This document shows, in pieces, positions 49,552 to 61,025 of a stretch of DNA of 64,000 nucleotides. Made by a program: the position numbers and the translations under genes. Source of the DNA: Vigna angularis. Lineage: Eukaryota > Streptophyta > Magnoliopsida > Fabales > Fabaceae. The stretch is taken from contig NC_068971.1 in NCBI RefSeq assembly GCF_016808095.1, positions 31,039,631 to 31,103,630 on the forward strand, given 5' to 3'. The notes under the pieces were generated by a model. That model saw only the letters and a list, made by a program, of their open reading frames with translations, had not been told where the DNA came from and did not search any database. Within the stretch, counting starts at the first letter, position 1; every line of letters starts with the position of its first letter.

Positions 49552-49559
49552 TATTTATT
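49552..49559 (-). promoter_or_regulatory. TATA-like box of the GDPD gene
   Basis: AATAAATA on the minus strand about 115 bp upstream of the start codon. GT-rich microsatellite-like sequence (GGTGGTGGTGGTG on plus) lies between it and the ATG, in the presumed 5' UTR. Confidence 0.4.
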
Positions 49560-52500
49560 GCTTCCACCTACGCCAAATTCTCCCTCCAACGGATCTCCCC
49601 ACGAATATTCCCCTCCCGTCTATATGCTTTGGATATTCTCTTGTCATTTTAGACCCTTTCAATTTCAACCTACACTTTTTCTTTTTCTTAAATTTTTTCT
49701 GTATCTATATCATATGTCTCAAACTCTTCTTCAATCATTGCCAATTTTCATCCAAACATTAAAATTACAAAAATATGTCATCTATTAAAATTGGACTAGA
49801 TTTTCGTGTAATGTATGAATAATCCCATATTCAATTAAAATATATATATATATTATCTAAATAAGTTCAAAACAATAACTTTAAAAACAAACACCTTTTC
49901 AACCATTTAAACCACTAAAACAACAAACAATTGCTTTATCTCTTACAACTTCCAAAAATAAAGCAAATGACCATGAATACCTTTCAATTCCAACAGACTT
50001 TGAGCTAGAATAAAAAAAATCTTCAAACAATATCGGATAACTAGGAATTGGTCTGATCAATTTCCAGCACAAACTGTTCTAGACACCAAGCCCTATGACC
50101 ATTTTAGGAGGAAAAGCTACAATATTCATTATTTGGTGTTAATCTTTTAATTGGATAATTTTATTTTTTTAATAAATAAAAATAATTCTTTATTTATGTA
50201 TTAAAATAAATTATTAAATATTTTTTATTTAAAAGGATTAAATTTCTAAAATAACACTTACGTAATTTTTACAAAATTATATATATTTTGTAGTGATTGT
50301 AAAAGTAGAGGAAACAACGTCACGGCTGTGGTCCAAAAGAACATATGTGGCGGGTGAGAAGTGGCTGGGTGACAGCTGGGGTATTATGTTATACCTGTTG
50401 ACCAGTGACAAGGCAAAATACAAGGTGTTTGAAGAAAATCTATGGTGGGATCGTCCGAACATCGCGGACTAGGGTATTTTATGAGATAGAGGATGAATGA
50501 AGAATCATAATTTATCGGATATGACGTGGTGGCACGTAGATAGATGGAGCTAGATAGAGAGAGGTCGGTGGTTATAATTGGATGAGACAACGAAAAGGAT
50601 TTAGGAATGACTCATAGCTGGCTTGGCCAAACTAAAATTAAATGTGATTAATTTTTTATTTAATGATACAAATTGATGTTCTGTTTGTATTTTTAGGAAA
50701 ACAAATAAAAAGTTAAAATAGGATGGAAACGATTTGATAAAAAAAATTAGGAAAAAATGTTTTCAAAATTATGTAATTTAATTAATTTGATATAAAATAG
50801 AAACATTAAGAAATATCACATTATATGTTTTTAATCTTTACAAAAATATTTATTAGTATACTTACCTGGTACAAGTAAAAATCTTCAAGATAAACTAAAT
50901 TTCTCTATAAGTTGAACTGTTGTGAAGTGGATTTAGCTTCAAGAAAAAGTAAAGAAAGATTCACGTACAAAATAAAGTTAATAAAGAAATATAAATAGTA
51001 TAAGTGTATGAGGTATTTAGTGATGAATAGGAGTTACTTTCTTATAAAGTACATATACAAGGATGAATAGACATGCATAAAATCGATTAATAGTTCTTGA
51101 TAATAAGATAACGAGATAATATTCATATAACATAAGATATATCCTTTAAACCATGCATCTTCAATTTCTCAAATATCCTTTAACTAATAAGGTAATTCCA
51201 TTAATTTTGTGTTGTTTAGAAATTATGTGCATTGAATAAAGCATTGAAACCTACATCTCATTTCTCCTACTACGAAACATTCTCCTATTACGAAACATAC
51301 TCTCCATTTCATTTCATCTATTAAGAAACCCTGTACCTCATTTGCACACTCATTTGAATTTGTTCATCTCTTCAATTTCGTAAAGTATTTTTCTCCACTC
51401 CATTTCATTTCTTTTCATTGAGTGTGTTTCTCTCCACTTCATATCATGTATTCTCCTCTTGAGTGTGATCTTCAGAGTTGAGAGAGATTTGAGAGAGATT
51501 TTTGTTGAGATAGCTTAGGATGTTGAGGTGGTGCTTCGAGGCAACTGAGCTTGGAGATGGTGCTTCCAGGTAATTGGTGTGGTGTTGTTGTTGATTGACA
51601 TTGTTGTTGAGAGGTTTTCTTTTTGAAGAATCTGTTTCTAGATGCATGATATGAGATATAAAGCACATCAAACATGAATCGGATCTGGAAATCCGAAAAT
51701 CACAATATCGAATGTCGAGATGCGATGCAGGATGATTTTTGAATATAATTATTGTATTAGTTTATAATTATTTTTAAGTTTATGTATGAATTTATAATTT
51801 AATTGGATAATTTTTAATTATTAGAAAATAATTTATATGAATTTATTAAATTTAACAAAAATATTTTACAAAAAATAAAAATTGAAAATGTGTGTATCAT
51901 ATATGAAACTCTGAAAGGGAGTTTATGATATTTGATTCACCTTTATCGAATGTCGAACTTCGATAAAGGGAGAATAGGATATCGAGATCCGATAATCTCT
52001 TTTTAGGATTTTCATATCCAATGTTTTTATGTGGTGTTGCATGTGTTTAGTTCATATCCGATGCATGTTGCTTCTTTTTTCATATCCAATAATTAAGTAA
52101 TTAATATTATTTAACAACATTTAGGTTTATTTTATAAAAAATTAAATAAAATCAGTTAACTTAATTTTTATAATTATTAAATTTTGTTAATATAAACATT
52201 GCATTATAAATGTTTAATTTTTATAATATAAAAAATGCATATTTATAGTTATTTAAATTATTTGTAAGTTGATTATATTATTTATAAATGTATAATTTAT
52301 AGTATTAGTTTATGATTTTATAATTTAATTATAAATGTTTAATTTATTGTATTAGTTTTTTTTTGTTTAAAAAATTGTAATTTATTAAAGAACTTTGGTA
52401 TTTAAAATTCATATGAAAATTTTAAATAATTTTTTAGATAGTTTTAAATATTATTATTTTGGTGTTTTTTAAAAAGTTTATTACATTATTTATAAATTTA

Positions 52501-54089
52501 TAAATGTATAATTTATTGTATTAGTTTATATTTTATAATTTAATTATAAATTTTGAATTTATTGCATTAGTTATTTATTTTGTTATAGGTGATTATAGTC
52601 TAAACAGACGAATATCCTTATGGAATGGATTCTCAAATAAATTATAGCATGTTATCAAATTTTTCGTCTTTTGTAAATGAGGTTATTGAGGGAGATCTGA
52701 CGAATTATTTCACAACAAATCATTTTATAGTTTAATAATTTTAGTTAGAATAAAAAAAAAGTGGACACATATGTGCTAAGTTTGGGTGTGTTTTCACCTA
52801 TGTGAACACATGTATATTAATCAATTAAGGAAAATGTTTTTTTAACAACTTTTTTGACAATTTTTTTACAACAACCTATGTGGTAGTTTATGATTGGTCT
52901 GTTTCAAATATACGGACCAATAAAATATGACACATAGTCATTAGTAACTTAGGAGTTAGTTTGGCGTGCCCAAAGTTTGGCCTAGGTAGAGATTCCTGAA
53001 CTTTGCTTGACAATAACAGCACAGGAAAGATGTCTGCCAACAACACTGTAAGCATTTGAAAATGTTTGACCAGCCAAGACCAATTAAATAACCCAATGAG
53101 GTTGGTATTTGGTTGGTTCATGTATTAAGTTTGAGGAAGAAGGAGCTCATATCATTGGTGTGATGTAGGAGTGTTTGTGTTGAAGTCGTGTGTCTTGAGT
53201 GCAGTGAAGAAAAAGCTCAGATCAGGTTAGTTTGAGAGTGATTCTTTGTAACTATGTTTTTCTATGAGAGTGTGTCTCGAGAGCTCATATGGTTCTTTGA
53301 GAGTAGTTGTTTAATTAAAGGTTGTACTAAGATTGTTTAAAACTACGACTGTCGGGTCTCATCGCTTTTCATAGTCAGTTGTTCATTAGTGTACAAATCG
53401 TACGGACATACAGTACAATACATAAAATTTAACGTAGAGTCAACCAAATTCATTAATGAAAGTAATCTATAATCCAAAAGTAAAAAAAAAAGATTAGAAT
53501 CGGATGAGCTCATAGTTAATTAATAAATAAAAGTGAAATTAAATGAATAATTATATGGAATGGGTGAAGGAAACCGTCTTTTCATTTTTTGTCGAAATAC
53601 GTTGTAAAAAAATAAGAATACTTTGTCTACTTTTCAAAGTTCATTTGATGTATTATTAGTCGGTGAGTTTTATATAAATTATGGTTTACAGTTAATTTTA
53701 AACATATAATGAAGATTAGAATTATTCTAAAAAAATCATTAATGTATAATAATACTGGTTAATAATATGACTGCAATAATATATAATATAAAATGATAAA
53801 TGGTGATAAAGTACATAAAAGCAAAATGACAGTTAAGAAAACCAGAGATGCGAAGAGAAAAAATAAAGAAGAATAGCAGAAGTAAATAGAAAAATTGTGA
53901 AATGAAAAGTAGGGTGCAGTGTGAAATGATGAGGCTAGCAGGGAAGCTAAGTTAGCAGTGTTTAGAGTGAAATCCTCTTATCTTATTGTCGTGTTTCAGA
54001 AAATGCGATAAATAATATCTTCTTTTGTATTTCCGGTGGATCATGTTACTCAACATATTCTAGTTTTCTTCCACTTTATTCCCATTAGA
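49560..54089. other. Intergenic, no gene assigned
   Basis: Mostly AT-rich. An inverted repeat CCTTTATCGA...TCGATAAAGG lies at 51941-51968. 52612-52735 has a short protein-like frame (DEYPYGMDSQINYSMLSNFS) ending in stops, unrecognised. 52830-52945 (TTTTTTGACAATTTTTT, TGATTGGTCTGTTTCAAATA) looks like a dispersed legume repeat. 53100-53420 resembles LTR R-U5 sequence (GAGAGTGTGTCTCGAGAGCTC) without defined ends. Confidence 0.4.
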
Positions 54090-54132
54090 GTCCCACAACG
54101 TATAGTTTCACTAAAACTTTATTGTTTATAAA
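54090..54132 (+). promoter_or_regulatory. U6 Pol III promoter: USE and TATA box
   Basis: GTCCCACAACG (54090-54100) is a plant upstream sequence element, consensus RTCCCACATCG with one change. TTTATAAA (54125-54132) is the TATA box, 24 bp further and about 30 bp before the transcript start. That short USE-TATA spacing specifies Pol III in plants. Confidence 0.9.
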
Positions 54133-54154
54133 GATGCAGACTGTACACTAGCTT

Positions 54155-54174
54155 GTCCCTTCGGGGACATCCGA

Positions 54175-54206
<32 letters not shown>

Positions 54207-54256
54207 GGCCCCTGCGCAAGGATGACACGCACAAATCGAGAAATGGTCCAAATTTT
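54155..54256 (+). ncRNA. U6: U6 spliceosomal snRNA
   Basis: Starts GTCCCTTCGGGGACATCCGA (5' stem-loop), contains the invariant ACAGAGA box, AGCATGGCCCC, GACACGCACAAATCG and the 3' AATGGTCCAAATTT, and runs into a T-run serving as Pol III terminator. The sequence looks complete, about 102 nt. U6 is the catalytic-centre RNA of the spliceosome, acting in the nucleus. With an intact promoter and terminator it is probably an active copy. Confidence 0.98.
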
Positions 54257-54276
54257 TTTTAATTTTTTTCCTTAGT

Positions 54277-54510
54277 TCAGGTTAGTTTCTTCCAAGTTTT
54301 TTGTAATTTTTTATAAATATACTCTTCGGGTTTGAATGATTTTACAGGGCATTCGTAGTATTCAGAGACACTGTTCCACACACGGCCCCAACAACCAATT
54401 TGCACAAATGAGTGTCTCTTCAGTGATATGGGATGAATTCGAACACCACCATGAGCTCCAGAGACAACATACCATGTTTGCCACGAGATGCAACAAAAAT
54501 AAAAACCCAT
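54277..54510 (-). CDS. Unrecognised 77-residue ORF between U6 and U3 (opposite strand)
   Basis: The frame includes WQTWYVVSGAHGGVRIHPIS, then HSFVQIGCWGRVWNSVSEYY, whose composition looks like a genuine conserved exon rather than random sequence. It lies in the 460-bp space between two Pol III genes, antisense to both, with no visible splice sites or promoter. It could be a gene fragment or the last exon of a decayed gene. I do not recognise the family. Confidence 0.35.
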   Translation of the reverse strand: MGFYFCCISWQTWYVVSGAHGGVRIHPISLKRHSFVQIGCWGRVWNSVSEYYECPVKSFKPEEYIYKKLQKTWKKLT

Positions 54511-54653
54511 AAAGCCAATCCATCTCCTTCCTCTAAAATCTTTCTAGGCCAAACCTTCCAACATCTTTCCTATCAATTTTTCATAATCAAAATAAATAAT
54601 CTCATCAAACGCATCTTCAGATTGAACTACTCACCATGCAAACAACTAATATA

Positions 54654-54696
54654 GTCCCACATTGAAATAGCTATGAAAAGAAAGTATATTTATAAA
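54654..54696 (+). promoter_or_regulatory. U3 Pol III promoter: USE and TATA box
   Basis: GTCCCACATTG (54654-54664), one change from the USE consensus, and TTTATAAA (54689-54696), 24 bp apart, with the TATA about 30 bp before the U3 start. Same architecture as the U6 promoter 560 bp upstream. Confidence 0.9.
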
Positions 54697-54718
54697 TGTT
54701 CAACTGACAGGCTTGGCC

Positions 54719-54953
54719 ACGACCTTACTTGAACAGGATCTGTTCTATAGGCTCGTACCTCTGTATCCTTAAGTTCTAAGGAGACAGGAACTGAAGTCTG
54801 GTGGATGAACTATGATCCTGTGATCAGAGCGTGATTAACGGTAGTGTGAGGCTTTCCTTCTGGACGAGACTCATCATCAACTGTAGAGGATCGTTCCCTG
54901 ACTCTACAGGCTAGGGATGGTTGCAGGATTGTCTGACAGACTCCCATCAAACC
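54719..54953 (+). ncRNA. U3: U3 snoRNA
   Basis: Starts ACGACCTTACTTGAACAGG ATCTGTTCTATAGG, the conserved 5' domain that pairs with pre-rRNA, followed by CTCGTACCTCTG and CTAAGGAGACAGGAA. A box D GTCTGA lies at 54931-54936, and a run of seven T at 54954-54960 is a Pol III terminator. The exact mature 3' end is uncertain by about 10-15 nt. U3 guides early cleavages of pre-rRNA in the nucleolus; plants, unlike animals and yeast, transcribe it with Pol III. From 54881 onward the gene lies in the inverted repeat, and a second copy begins at the right edge of the window. Confidence 0.95.
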
Positions 54954-54960
54954 TTTTTTT
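54954..54960 (+). terminator. Pol III terminator of U3
   Basis: Seven consecutive T directly after the U3 3' flank. Confidence 0.85.
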
Positions 54961-56070
54961 AATATCATCTTTCACATTTTATGATAACTTTTACCTTTAC
55001 TATGGTAAGATACTGAATGTACAGAGGACGATTATCAATAAATAAACATATTTAATCGCATATGTGAAAATGTTCCACATACCACGTTTTTGCTGACGTT
55101 ACATATTCAGAGCTAACGAATTCCAGATTCAACACAAATTGTTCATCTCCAACATCAAACATTTTTTTTCTACTGGAAATATAAACTGAAGTTTAATTAA
55201 TTGCCAGAAAGTTATAACCACCTACTTATATATTCTCTTTTCTAATTCAAATTCTTGTTTTAAATATTAGACACTCTATTTTTTTTTTAATTATTAAGAT
55301 TTATAAAAGTTCATTTTAATCTCAGTTTCTTGTTTAATGATATAAATTAGTCATTCAACACAAATAATTAAAATTTAACATTATCACGAAGAAATCATTC
55401 CCTTTGTATGGAATGTGTTTGTTTTAACTTCTATACTTTCATATTTGTATTTTAAAAAAACATTAATTAAATTGAAAATAAAGTTTAATGAAATATAATA
55501 ATTTATTCACTAAATCTATATTTAATTGTTAATCAAAATAAAATATTTAAATTTTTTAAAATTTATCATTTGTTATAATTTGTTTCCCTTAAAATTAACG
55601 CTTTGCGTTAAAACGCAAAACAAAATATGCAATATTTTGTGAAAAGTTATGCTATATAAGTCATTAAACCTACCCTAAATTGAAGGGTTGTGCTGTAAAA
55701 TTTTACACTTTTGTTTAACTTTTGATGCCCAACTTCTTTCATTTCACAATGTCATTTTTTCTCCACCTTTTTATTACTTTTTTTTTCAATTAATATTATG
55801 TGAAAGGACAAAATGTTAAAATGAAACTTTGGCACCTCAAATACATGAATGAAATTGCTGTTGCCTTCCTTTCAGTTTGTTTTCCTTTTAAATGCACGAT
55901 ACTTTTAATTGAAAATGATATACAAAACTTGATTAACATATATTGCATAAGATTACATAAGTTAATTTTAGACATTTTGATCCTGCTTCACACTCATGCG
56001 TAAGATAATAATTGTGCTTAATTATTTGCTAGAAAATATATAACTAATTGAAGAAACATTAGTAAAAAAT
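54961..56070. other. Non-coding part of the left arm
   Basis: AT-rich flank downstream of U3. A perfect short palindrome AACGCTTTGCGTTAAAACGC lies near 55596-55615. The frame at 55800-56003 is duplicated in the other arm and is not recognised. Confidence 0.5.
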
Positions 56071-56100
56071 GGTATAGAAAAGTAATGTACCCAACTATTT

Positions 56101-57104
56101 TTTAGGGAGATCTTTTACGGATCTCTGCGTTGCAAAATGAAGCAGCTTGCTTGCGTCAAGGAGATAGCACTGTCACATAATTCTTTACTAAGCTTCAAAT
56201 CATATGGGATGAACTTGAAAATTTTCGTCCTGAACCGGTTTGCTCGTGTGAAATACGATGTTCTTGCACAATGACTGTGATTATTGTCCAAAGAAAACAT
56301 GAAGATTGTGTCCTGCAATTTCTTCGAGGGTTGAATGAGCAATATGGTAACACTCAATCCCATGTCCTTCTAATGGATCCCATGCCCTCTATTTCCAAAA
56401 AAAATTTCATAAGTTGTGCAACAAGAAAGACAAGTTATGAATAACAATTTTCTTAATGCTTTAAAAACAAAAAGTGTAGCTGTTATTAATCCTGTTTCAT
56501 GTTCATATTGTGGTAAAAATGGGCACACTAAGTCTGTTTGTTTCAAGAAAAATGGCTTCCCTGCCAACAAAAATTTTACCAATCGAAAGACTTGCTCTCG
56601 CTGCGGTAAAGCTGGCCACACCATTGAGGTTTGCTCCAAAAGCATGGGTTTCCTCCCGGTCATAGACTTCAGAGTGGAAAAAGCTTCATGACCAGAAACC
56701 AAGACCGATAGTCAAGACGATGCTCCTGATCATGAAGTTCGGCTAACTCAACAACAGTATCAAGCTTTAATGGCTCTTATCAAACCCACCAATGATACAT
56801 GGTCGGCTTCCACTAATCAAATCAGTTCTATAGTCTCTACCTCCACTACTACAGGTAAAATCTTTTTTGGTCTTAATTCACACAAAGAAAAAGGTAGTGT
56901 CTCTTGGATTTTAGATTCTGGCGCAACAGATCACGTTGTTTCTTCTCTTAATCATCTTCAACCATATGAAAAAATTACCCCAATTACTATCAATTTACCT
57001 AATGGTCTGCAAACAAAAGCTACTCATAAAGGAGTTATTCGGATATATGACAAGATCATTCAAAAGGACGTTCTTATCATTCCAGATTTTTTTTATAATC
57101 TTAT
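56101..57104 (+). pseudogene. Copia gag-protease fragment (left copy)
   Basis: Plus-strand copy of the same gag/protease sequence as 61777-62780. It holds a 5'-truncated gag with stops (NFRPEPVCSCEIRCSC; FLRGLNEQYGNTQSHVL), two CCHC zinc knuckles (CSYCGKNGHTKSVC and CSRCGKAGHTIEVC, 56416-56691), a stop, then the protease motif WILDSGATDHVV in the frame from 56770. It breaks off at 57104, just before gag-pre-integrase, where the inverted repeat ends. Non-functional. Confidence 0.85.
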
Positions 57105-58490
57105 AAGAGAGGGAAGTTTAAGTGTTTGTAGTGTTTGAGGTTAAGTATAAAGGTTTTGGTGCTAAGGGTAAGAAGGTTGTTGGGTTGTTCTGTTATTGTG
57201 GTGACAATGGCTAGTTTGTTATTGGTTGGAGGGGGTGTAGGTTCTCTTGGTGGTGAGGTTTGTCTTGGTGGTGAAGGTTGTGTTGTTTGTGGAGGTGAAG
57301 ATGGTGGAGTTTTATGTGGAGGTGTAGACGGTCTAGGTAATGATATTTGTGGAGGTGAGGGTGGTTAAGGTTGAGCATCAGGAGTGGAAGGTGTCTAAGA
57401 AGGTTGGTTGGGAGGTGGCATAGGGATGGCATAGGGATGGCATAAGGTATGTCCTTAGACACTTGTCTAAACGAACGCTTAGGTACCAATTTGGGCCTTT
57501 TTGGAGGGGGCTCTTCAATGCTTACACCTTTGGACACTATGAGGCGTTGTTTTCGCTTAATTCTTAAAAGGAGTAAAAACATGTCCATCAAAGTCAAACT
57601 TCTCTTCAGGGTAGTTCTTGGGGGAAGAGCACTTTTGTGCCTTCTTTGAAATTACGAGAAACACTAGAAAGGGAGTTGAATAGTTCTTATGGAAATATTT
57701 TTTTTCGGCATTAGTACTTGATAACCCTTGTTAGTAATTGGATGATCCTCGTGAGTAGCTAAACCTTTGACTTGTAAACATTGCTCTGATAGAAATGTTT
57801 ATAGCTTGTGTGTTTAGCTAATTTTCAGTAACATCTAGCAAAAGTAGCTCTTAAGGAATAACAAGTTTGTTAACAATTTGCTTTGCAAACAGTTGCTACG
57901 TTTGTAGATAAAATGATTGTAAGGCTAAGACACTAAACACAAACATTTTATCCTGGTTCACTCAACTGAGTTACGTCCAGTTCTCCTCTAATATATCTTA
58001 TAAGGTTTTACTAGATTTTCAATTAAGTACATTTAAATATTCACACCACTCTTGGTTACATTAGTCAAACCCACTAACCCCTATTACTATGACTAGTGTC
58101 AAGTATCACCCACTCTTGGTTGTGTAGTATTCTTCACCACTCCTAATATCCTTAGACACTCCCAATATATTTCCAGTATACTGTCTAGTTGCACCTTATT
58201 AAAAAAAAATCAAAGAATTAACATAATAATTATTCTAACAAAGATGTACACACAATAACACCAATTACCAAACTAAAAACACCAAAGTCTCAAAACTATT
58301 TTATTTTTAATCACTATATTTTCCATGGGTCTTACACAATATGTGTACCAAATTAAAATTTTATACAATAATTTATTAAGAGATATGATACGGTCACAAA
58401 GGTTAATAATTCATTTATCAATTTTTCTGTTACTTTTGCTAATCAACAATATATTTGGATGATTGTTATATGTTTTTTTAGAACATTAGT
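57105..58490 (-). mobile_element. SIRE-like copia remnant: 5' internal region and decayed LTR
   Basis: On the minus strand, an LTR-like region (about 58490-57797) carries GAACCAGGATAAAATGTTTG, resembling SIRE-type LTRs, then CTATCAGAGCAATG (near 57785), similar to the initiator-Met primer site TGGTATCAGAGC. Internal sequence with a Pro/His/Leu-rich frame (57597-57211, EEPPPKRPKLVPKRSFRQV) follows. No recognisable gag core. LTR limits are not defined. This DNA abuts the inner end of the left inverted-repeat arm. Confidence 0.4.
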
Positions 58491-58500
58491 TACTTTCCTT

Positions 58501-58548
58501 AATTAGCTTTATTATCTTTTCTACAATTAGCTTTATTATCTTTTCTAC
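58501..58548. repeat. 24-bp tandem duplication
   Basis: AATTAGCTTTATTATC followed by TTTTCTAC, present twice without change, immediately beside the 30-bp direct repeat. Confidence 0.95.
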
Positions 58549-58578
58549 AAATAGTTGGGTAAATTATTTTTCTATACC
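58549..58578 (+). repeat. 30-bp direct repeat at the 3' side of the copia element
   Basis: Begins AAATAGTTGGGTA and ends TTTCTATACC; differs at two positions from 62781-62810. The pair brackets the 5'-truncated copia element. Confidence 0.9.
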
Positions 58579-58590
58579 TCATAGAAAAAC

Positions 58591-58873
58591 TGCAGCAGAG
58601 GCTTCTGAGCATTTGTGGAAGTTCACGAAGTCGCATCTGTGTATGAGTGAATGCATTATGGAAGAGAAGAGAATAAACCCACAGAGATAAAACTGTAAAA
58701 CGCACTTTCGTATTATTTGAATAATATGTGTATTGTACAACACAGAGAAAGTTTATATAAGGGAGAGGGAAGAAACAAAAAGGGGGAAAAGAAAACAAAA
58801 AAGAAACGGTGGAGCAGTGCCCGTGGAGCAAGTAATGAGAGGCAGTGGCAGTGCTTTTAATAGTTCTCTAACA
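58591..58873 (-). mobile_element. 3' LTR of the copia element
   Basis: Starts TGTTAGAGAAC on the minus strand, right after the purine tract TTGAGGGGGGC (58874-58884). A promoter-like TTATATA is at 58754-58760. The end is placed at CTGCTGCA (58591) by TG...CA rule only; without the 5' LTR it cannot be verified. Length would be about 283 bp. Confidence 0.65.
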
Positions 58874-58884
58874 GCCCCCCTCAA

Positions 58885-59446
58885 GCTTGGCATAGATGTT
58901 CAGAGTGCCAAGTTTGGAATTGATGGTATGGAAGGTGGAAGGAGGAAGGACCTTCGTTAAGATATCAGCAAGCAGTAAAGTGGTATGGGTGGGGAGAAGC
59001 TTGATAGTCCCTTGCTGGACTTTTTTGCGAATAAGGTGACAATCTATCTCGGTATGTTTGGTTCTTTCGTGAAAGACCTGGTTAGTAGCAATATTGATTG
59101 CAGAGTGGTTGTCACAGAAGATTGTAGCAGGTTGAGAGAACGAAAGGCGAAGATCAGTGAGAAGATTGGTGAGCCATTGAATTTCATAGGCAGTTTGAGC
59201 AAGAGCACGATATTCAGCCCCAGAAGAGCTGCGCGAGACAGTTGATTGCCTTTTGGATTTCCATGATATTGGGGAATCCCCTAGGTAAACAATGTATCCC
59301 GTGGTGGATTTGCGGGAGTTAGGGCGATCAGCCTAATCTGAATCGCTATAAGCTTTTAAAGAGTGTTAGTAGCTTTTAAAAAAATACCATGACCTGGTGT
59401 TTGTTTGATATAACGCAGAATTCTGAAAGCAGCTTGATGATGAAGC
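58885..59446 (-). pseudogene. Copia RNase H region, frameshifted
   Basis: Minus-strand reading gives KRQSTVSRSSSGAEYRALAQ, IFCDNHSAINIATNQVFHER, TKHTEIDCHLIRKK and a C-terminal DILTKVLPPSTF, then KLG..YAKLEGGC before the stop. These are standard copia RNase H motifs, but the first part is in another frame and carries a stop after the RT. Confidence 0.8.
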
Positions 59447-60184
59447 TTAGTTGGGGAAGCAACATGTTAAGTGGTGGACTGCATAGGTGATATCGGGACG
59501 AGTGTTGGTGAGGTAGATAAGTTTTCCAATTAATCTTCTAAAAGCAGCAGGATCATCAACAGGATCACCTTGAGAGAAAACTTTGGTAGAGAAGTCCATT
59601 GGTGTACTAACAGGAGCAACATCAAGCATCCCTGTTTCATTGAGAAGATCAAAAGCATATTTGCGCTGGGATAGATGGATACCTTCACTGCTTCGTGCCA
59701 CCTCAAAACCCAAAAAGTAAGACAAGTTACTAAGATTTTTAATTTTAAAAAAATCATCAAGCATGTTGGTAATGTGATTAATGTCATTGATGTCATTTCC
59801 TTTCAATATTATATCATCTACGTAGACAAGCATGATAGTAATGTTATCACCATTGTGTTTGGTAACGAGAGAATGATCACCTGATGTTTGTGTAAAATCT
59901 TGAGAGAGGAGAAAAGAAGATAATTTATCATACCATTGACGACTAGCTTGTTTCAAACCGTAGGGGGATTTGTGGAGGAGGCAAGCTTGGTTAGGACCTG
60001 TTGCAGTGACTCCTGGTGGTAATTGCATGTAGACTTCTTCATGCAAGTCTCCATGTAAGAAGACATTATTGACGTCTAATTGCCTTAGATGCCAGTTTTG
60101 AGTAGAGGCAAGAGATAAAATAAGGTGTACACTAGTAAGTTTTACCACAGGTGAGAAAGTTTCAAAGTAGTCAATGCCCTCCAT
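59447..60184 (-). pseudogene. Copia reverse transcriptase
   Basis: 245-residue frame with motifs in order: [53 protein letters not shown], the catalytic YVDDIILKG, and [20 protein letters not shown]. The active-site Asp pair is intact. It ends early with a stop (CCFPN) before RNase H, and the N-terminal side is separated from integrase by stops. Confidence 0.9.
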
Positions 60185-60371
60185 TTGAGTGTACCCCTTT
60201 GCAACAAGACGGGCCTTGAATCTATCTATTGTGCCATCAGTGTTGCGTTTCTCATTTGCATCTTATAGCCTTTTTATTTGGGGTTAGAGCAGTGATGGTC
60301 CACGTATGATTTTGTTCCAAAGTAGTGATCTCTTCCTGCATGGTCGATTACCAATGTTGGTTTTGTATGGC

Positions 60372-60986
60372 TTATTTGTAGTCTTGTGGATCAACAAAGT
60401 TGTCTAAAGAAGAAATAAAAGTTCTATATGCAGTATATATTCTATCAAATGTTAGAATATGATCAATAGGATATTTAGTGCTAGTGCTACTATAGGAAGA
60501 GATTTGAAAGTCTTTTAAATATGCAGGGGGTTTTCTTACTCTAGTGGATCGCCTTGGAGAATGAGTGTCATTCTCATTCTCTATATTGTCTTCATCATTA
60601 TTTTCAAAATCAGAGGAATTATTGGAAGTAAGAATTTCATAAGGTTTATCATGATCATAAGACATTTGATTATTATTCAAAGGTAAAGGAACATGCAGAT
60701 TATCAGTAGTGGTAGAGTTTTTATCAGGAAAATTAGTTTCATAAAAAATAATATTTCTGGATATTTCAATATCATGCTTGTCAAGATCATAAGTTATATA
60801 ACCTTTGGTAGTAGGATGGATCCCAAGAAAGAGACTAGGCTTGGCACGAGGATCAAGTTTATTCCTATTAGCTTGAAGGGTGCTCACATAGCATAGGCAA
60901 CCAAACACTTTGAGTCTACTAATATCAAAATCTTTCTGATACAACCTGTCATAAGGAGAACTATTTTGTGGAAAGGGTGTAGGCAT
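60372..60986 (-). pseudogene. Copia integrase C-terminal region
   Basis: 204-residue frame with RLKVFGCLCYVSTLQ, DPRAKPSLFLGIHPTTKGY and the acidic linker ending RRSTRVRKPPAYLKDF, typical of the integrase-RT junction in copia elements. A stop separates it from the integrase core. Confidence 0.85.
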
Positions 60987-61025
60987 GATATTAATAAGGA
61001 GAGTAGCATAATTGAGAGCATAAGT

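Larger units (their letters stand above)
54881..57104 (+). repeat. Left arm of a long, near-perfect inverted repeat
   Basis: Every position x compared here matches the complement of 118881 minus x in 61777-64000. All paired frames, homopolymer lengths (including a 10-base T/A run) and stop codons correspond, with no indel in at least 2224 bp. The arm contains the 3' third of U3, about 1.1 kb of AT-rich non-coding flank and copia gag/protease sequence. It stops at TATAATCTTAT (57104); its left limit is set only by the window end, so the arm may be longer. Confidence 0.97.

Noticed and set aside
49389..49652. Plus-strand frames over the GDPD 5' end
   Set aside because: Antisense to GDPD exon 1 and its 5' UTR; no independent support.
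56370..56702. 110-residue minus-strand frame also found at 62179-62511
   Set aside because: Identical in both arms because of the inverted repeat, but it is antisense to the copia zinc-knuckle frame.
57135..57368. Gly/Val/Cys-rich 77-residue frame
   Set aside because: Complement of a His/Leu/Pro-rich frame in GGTGG-rich retroelement DNA; no start signal or family match.
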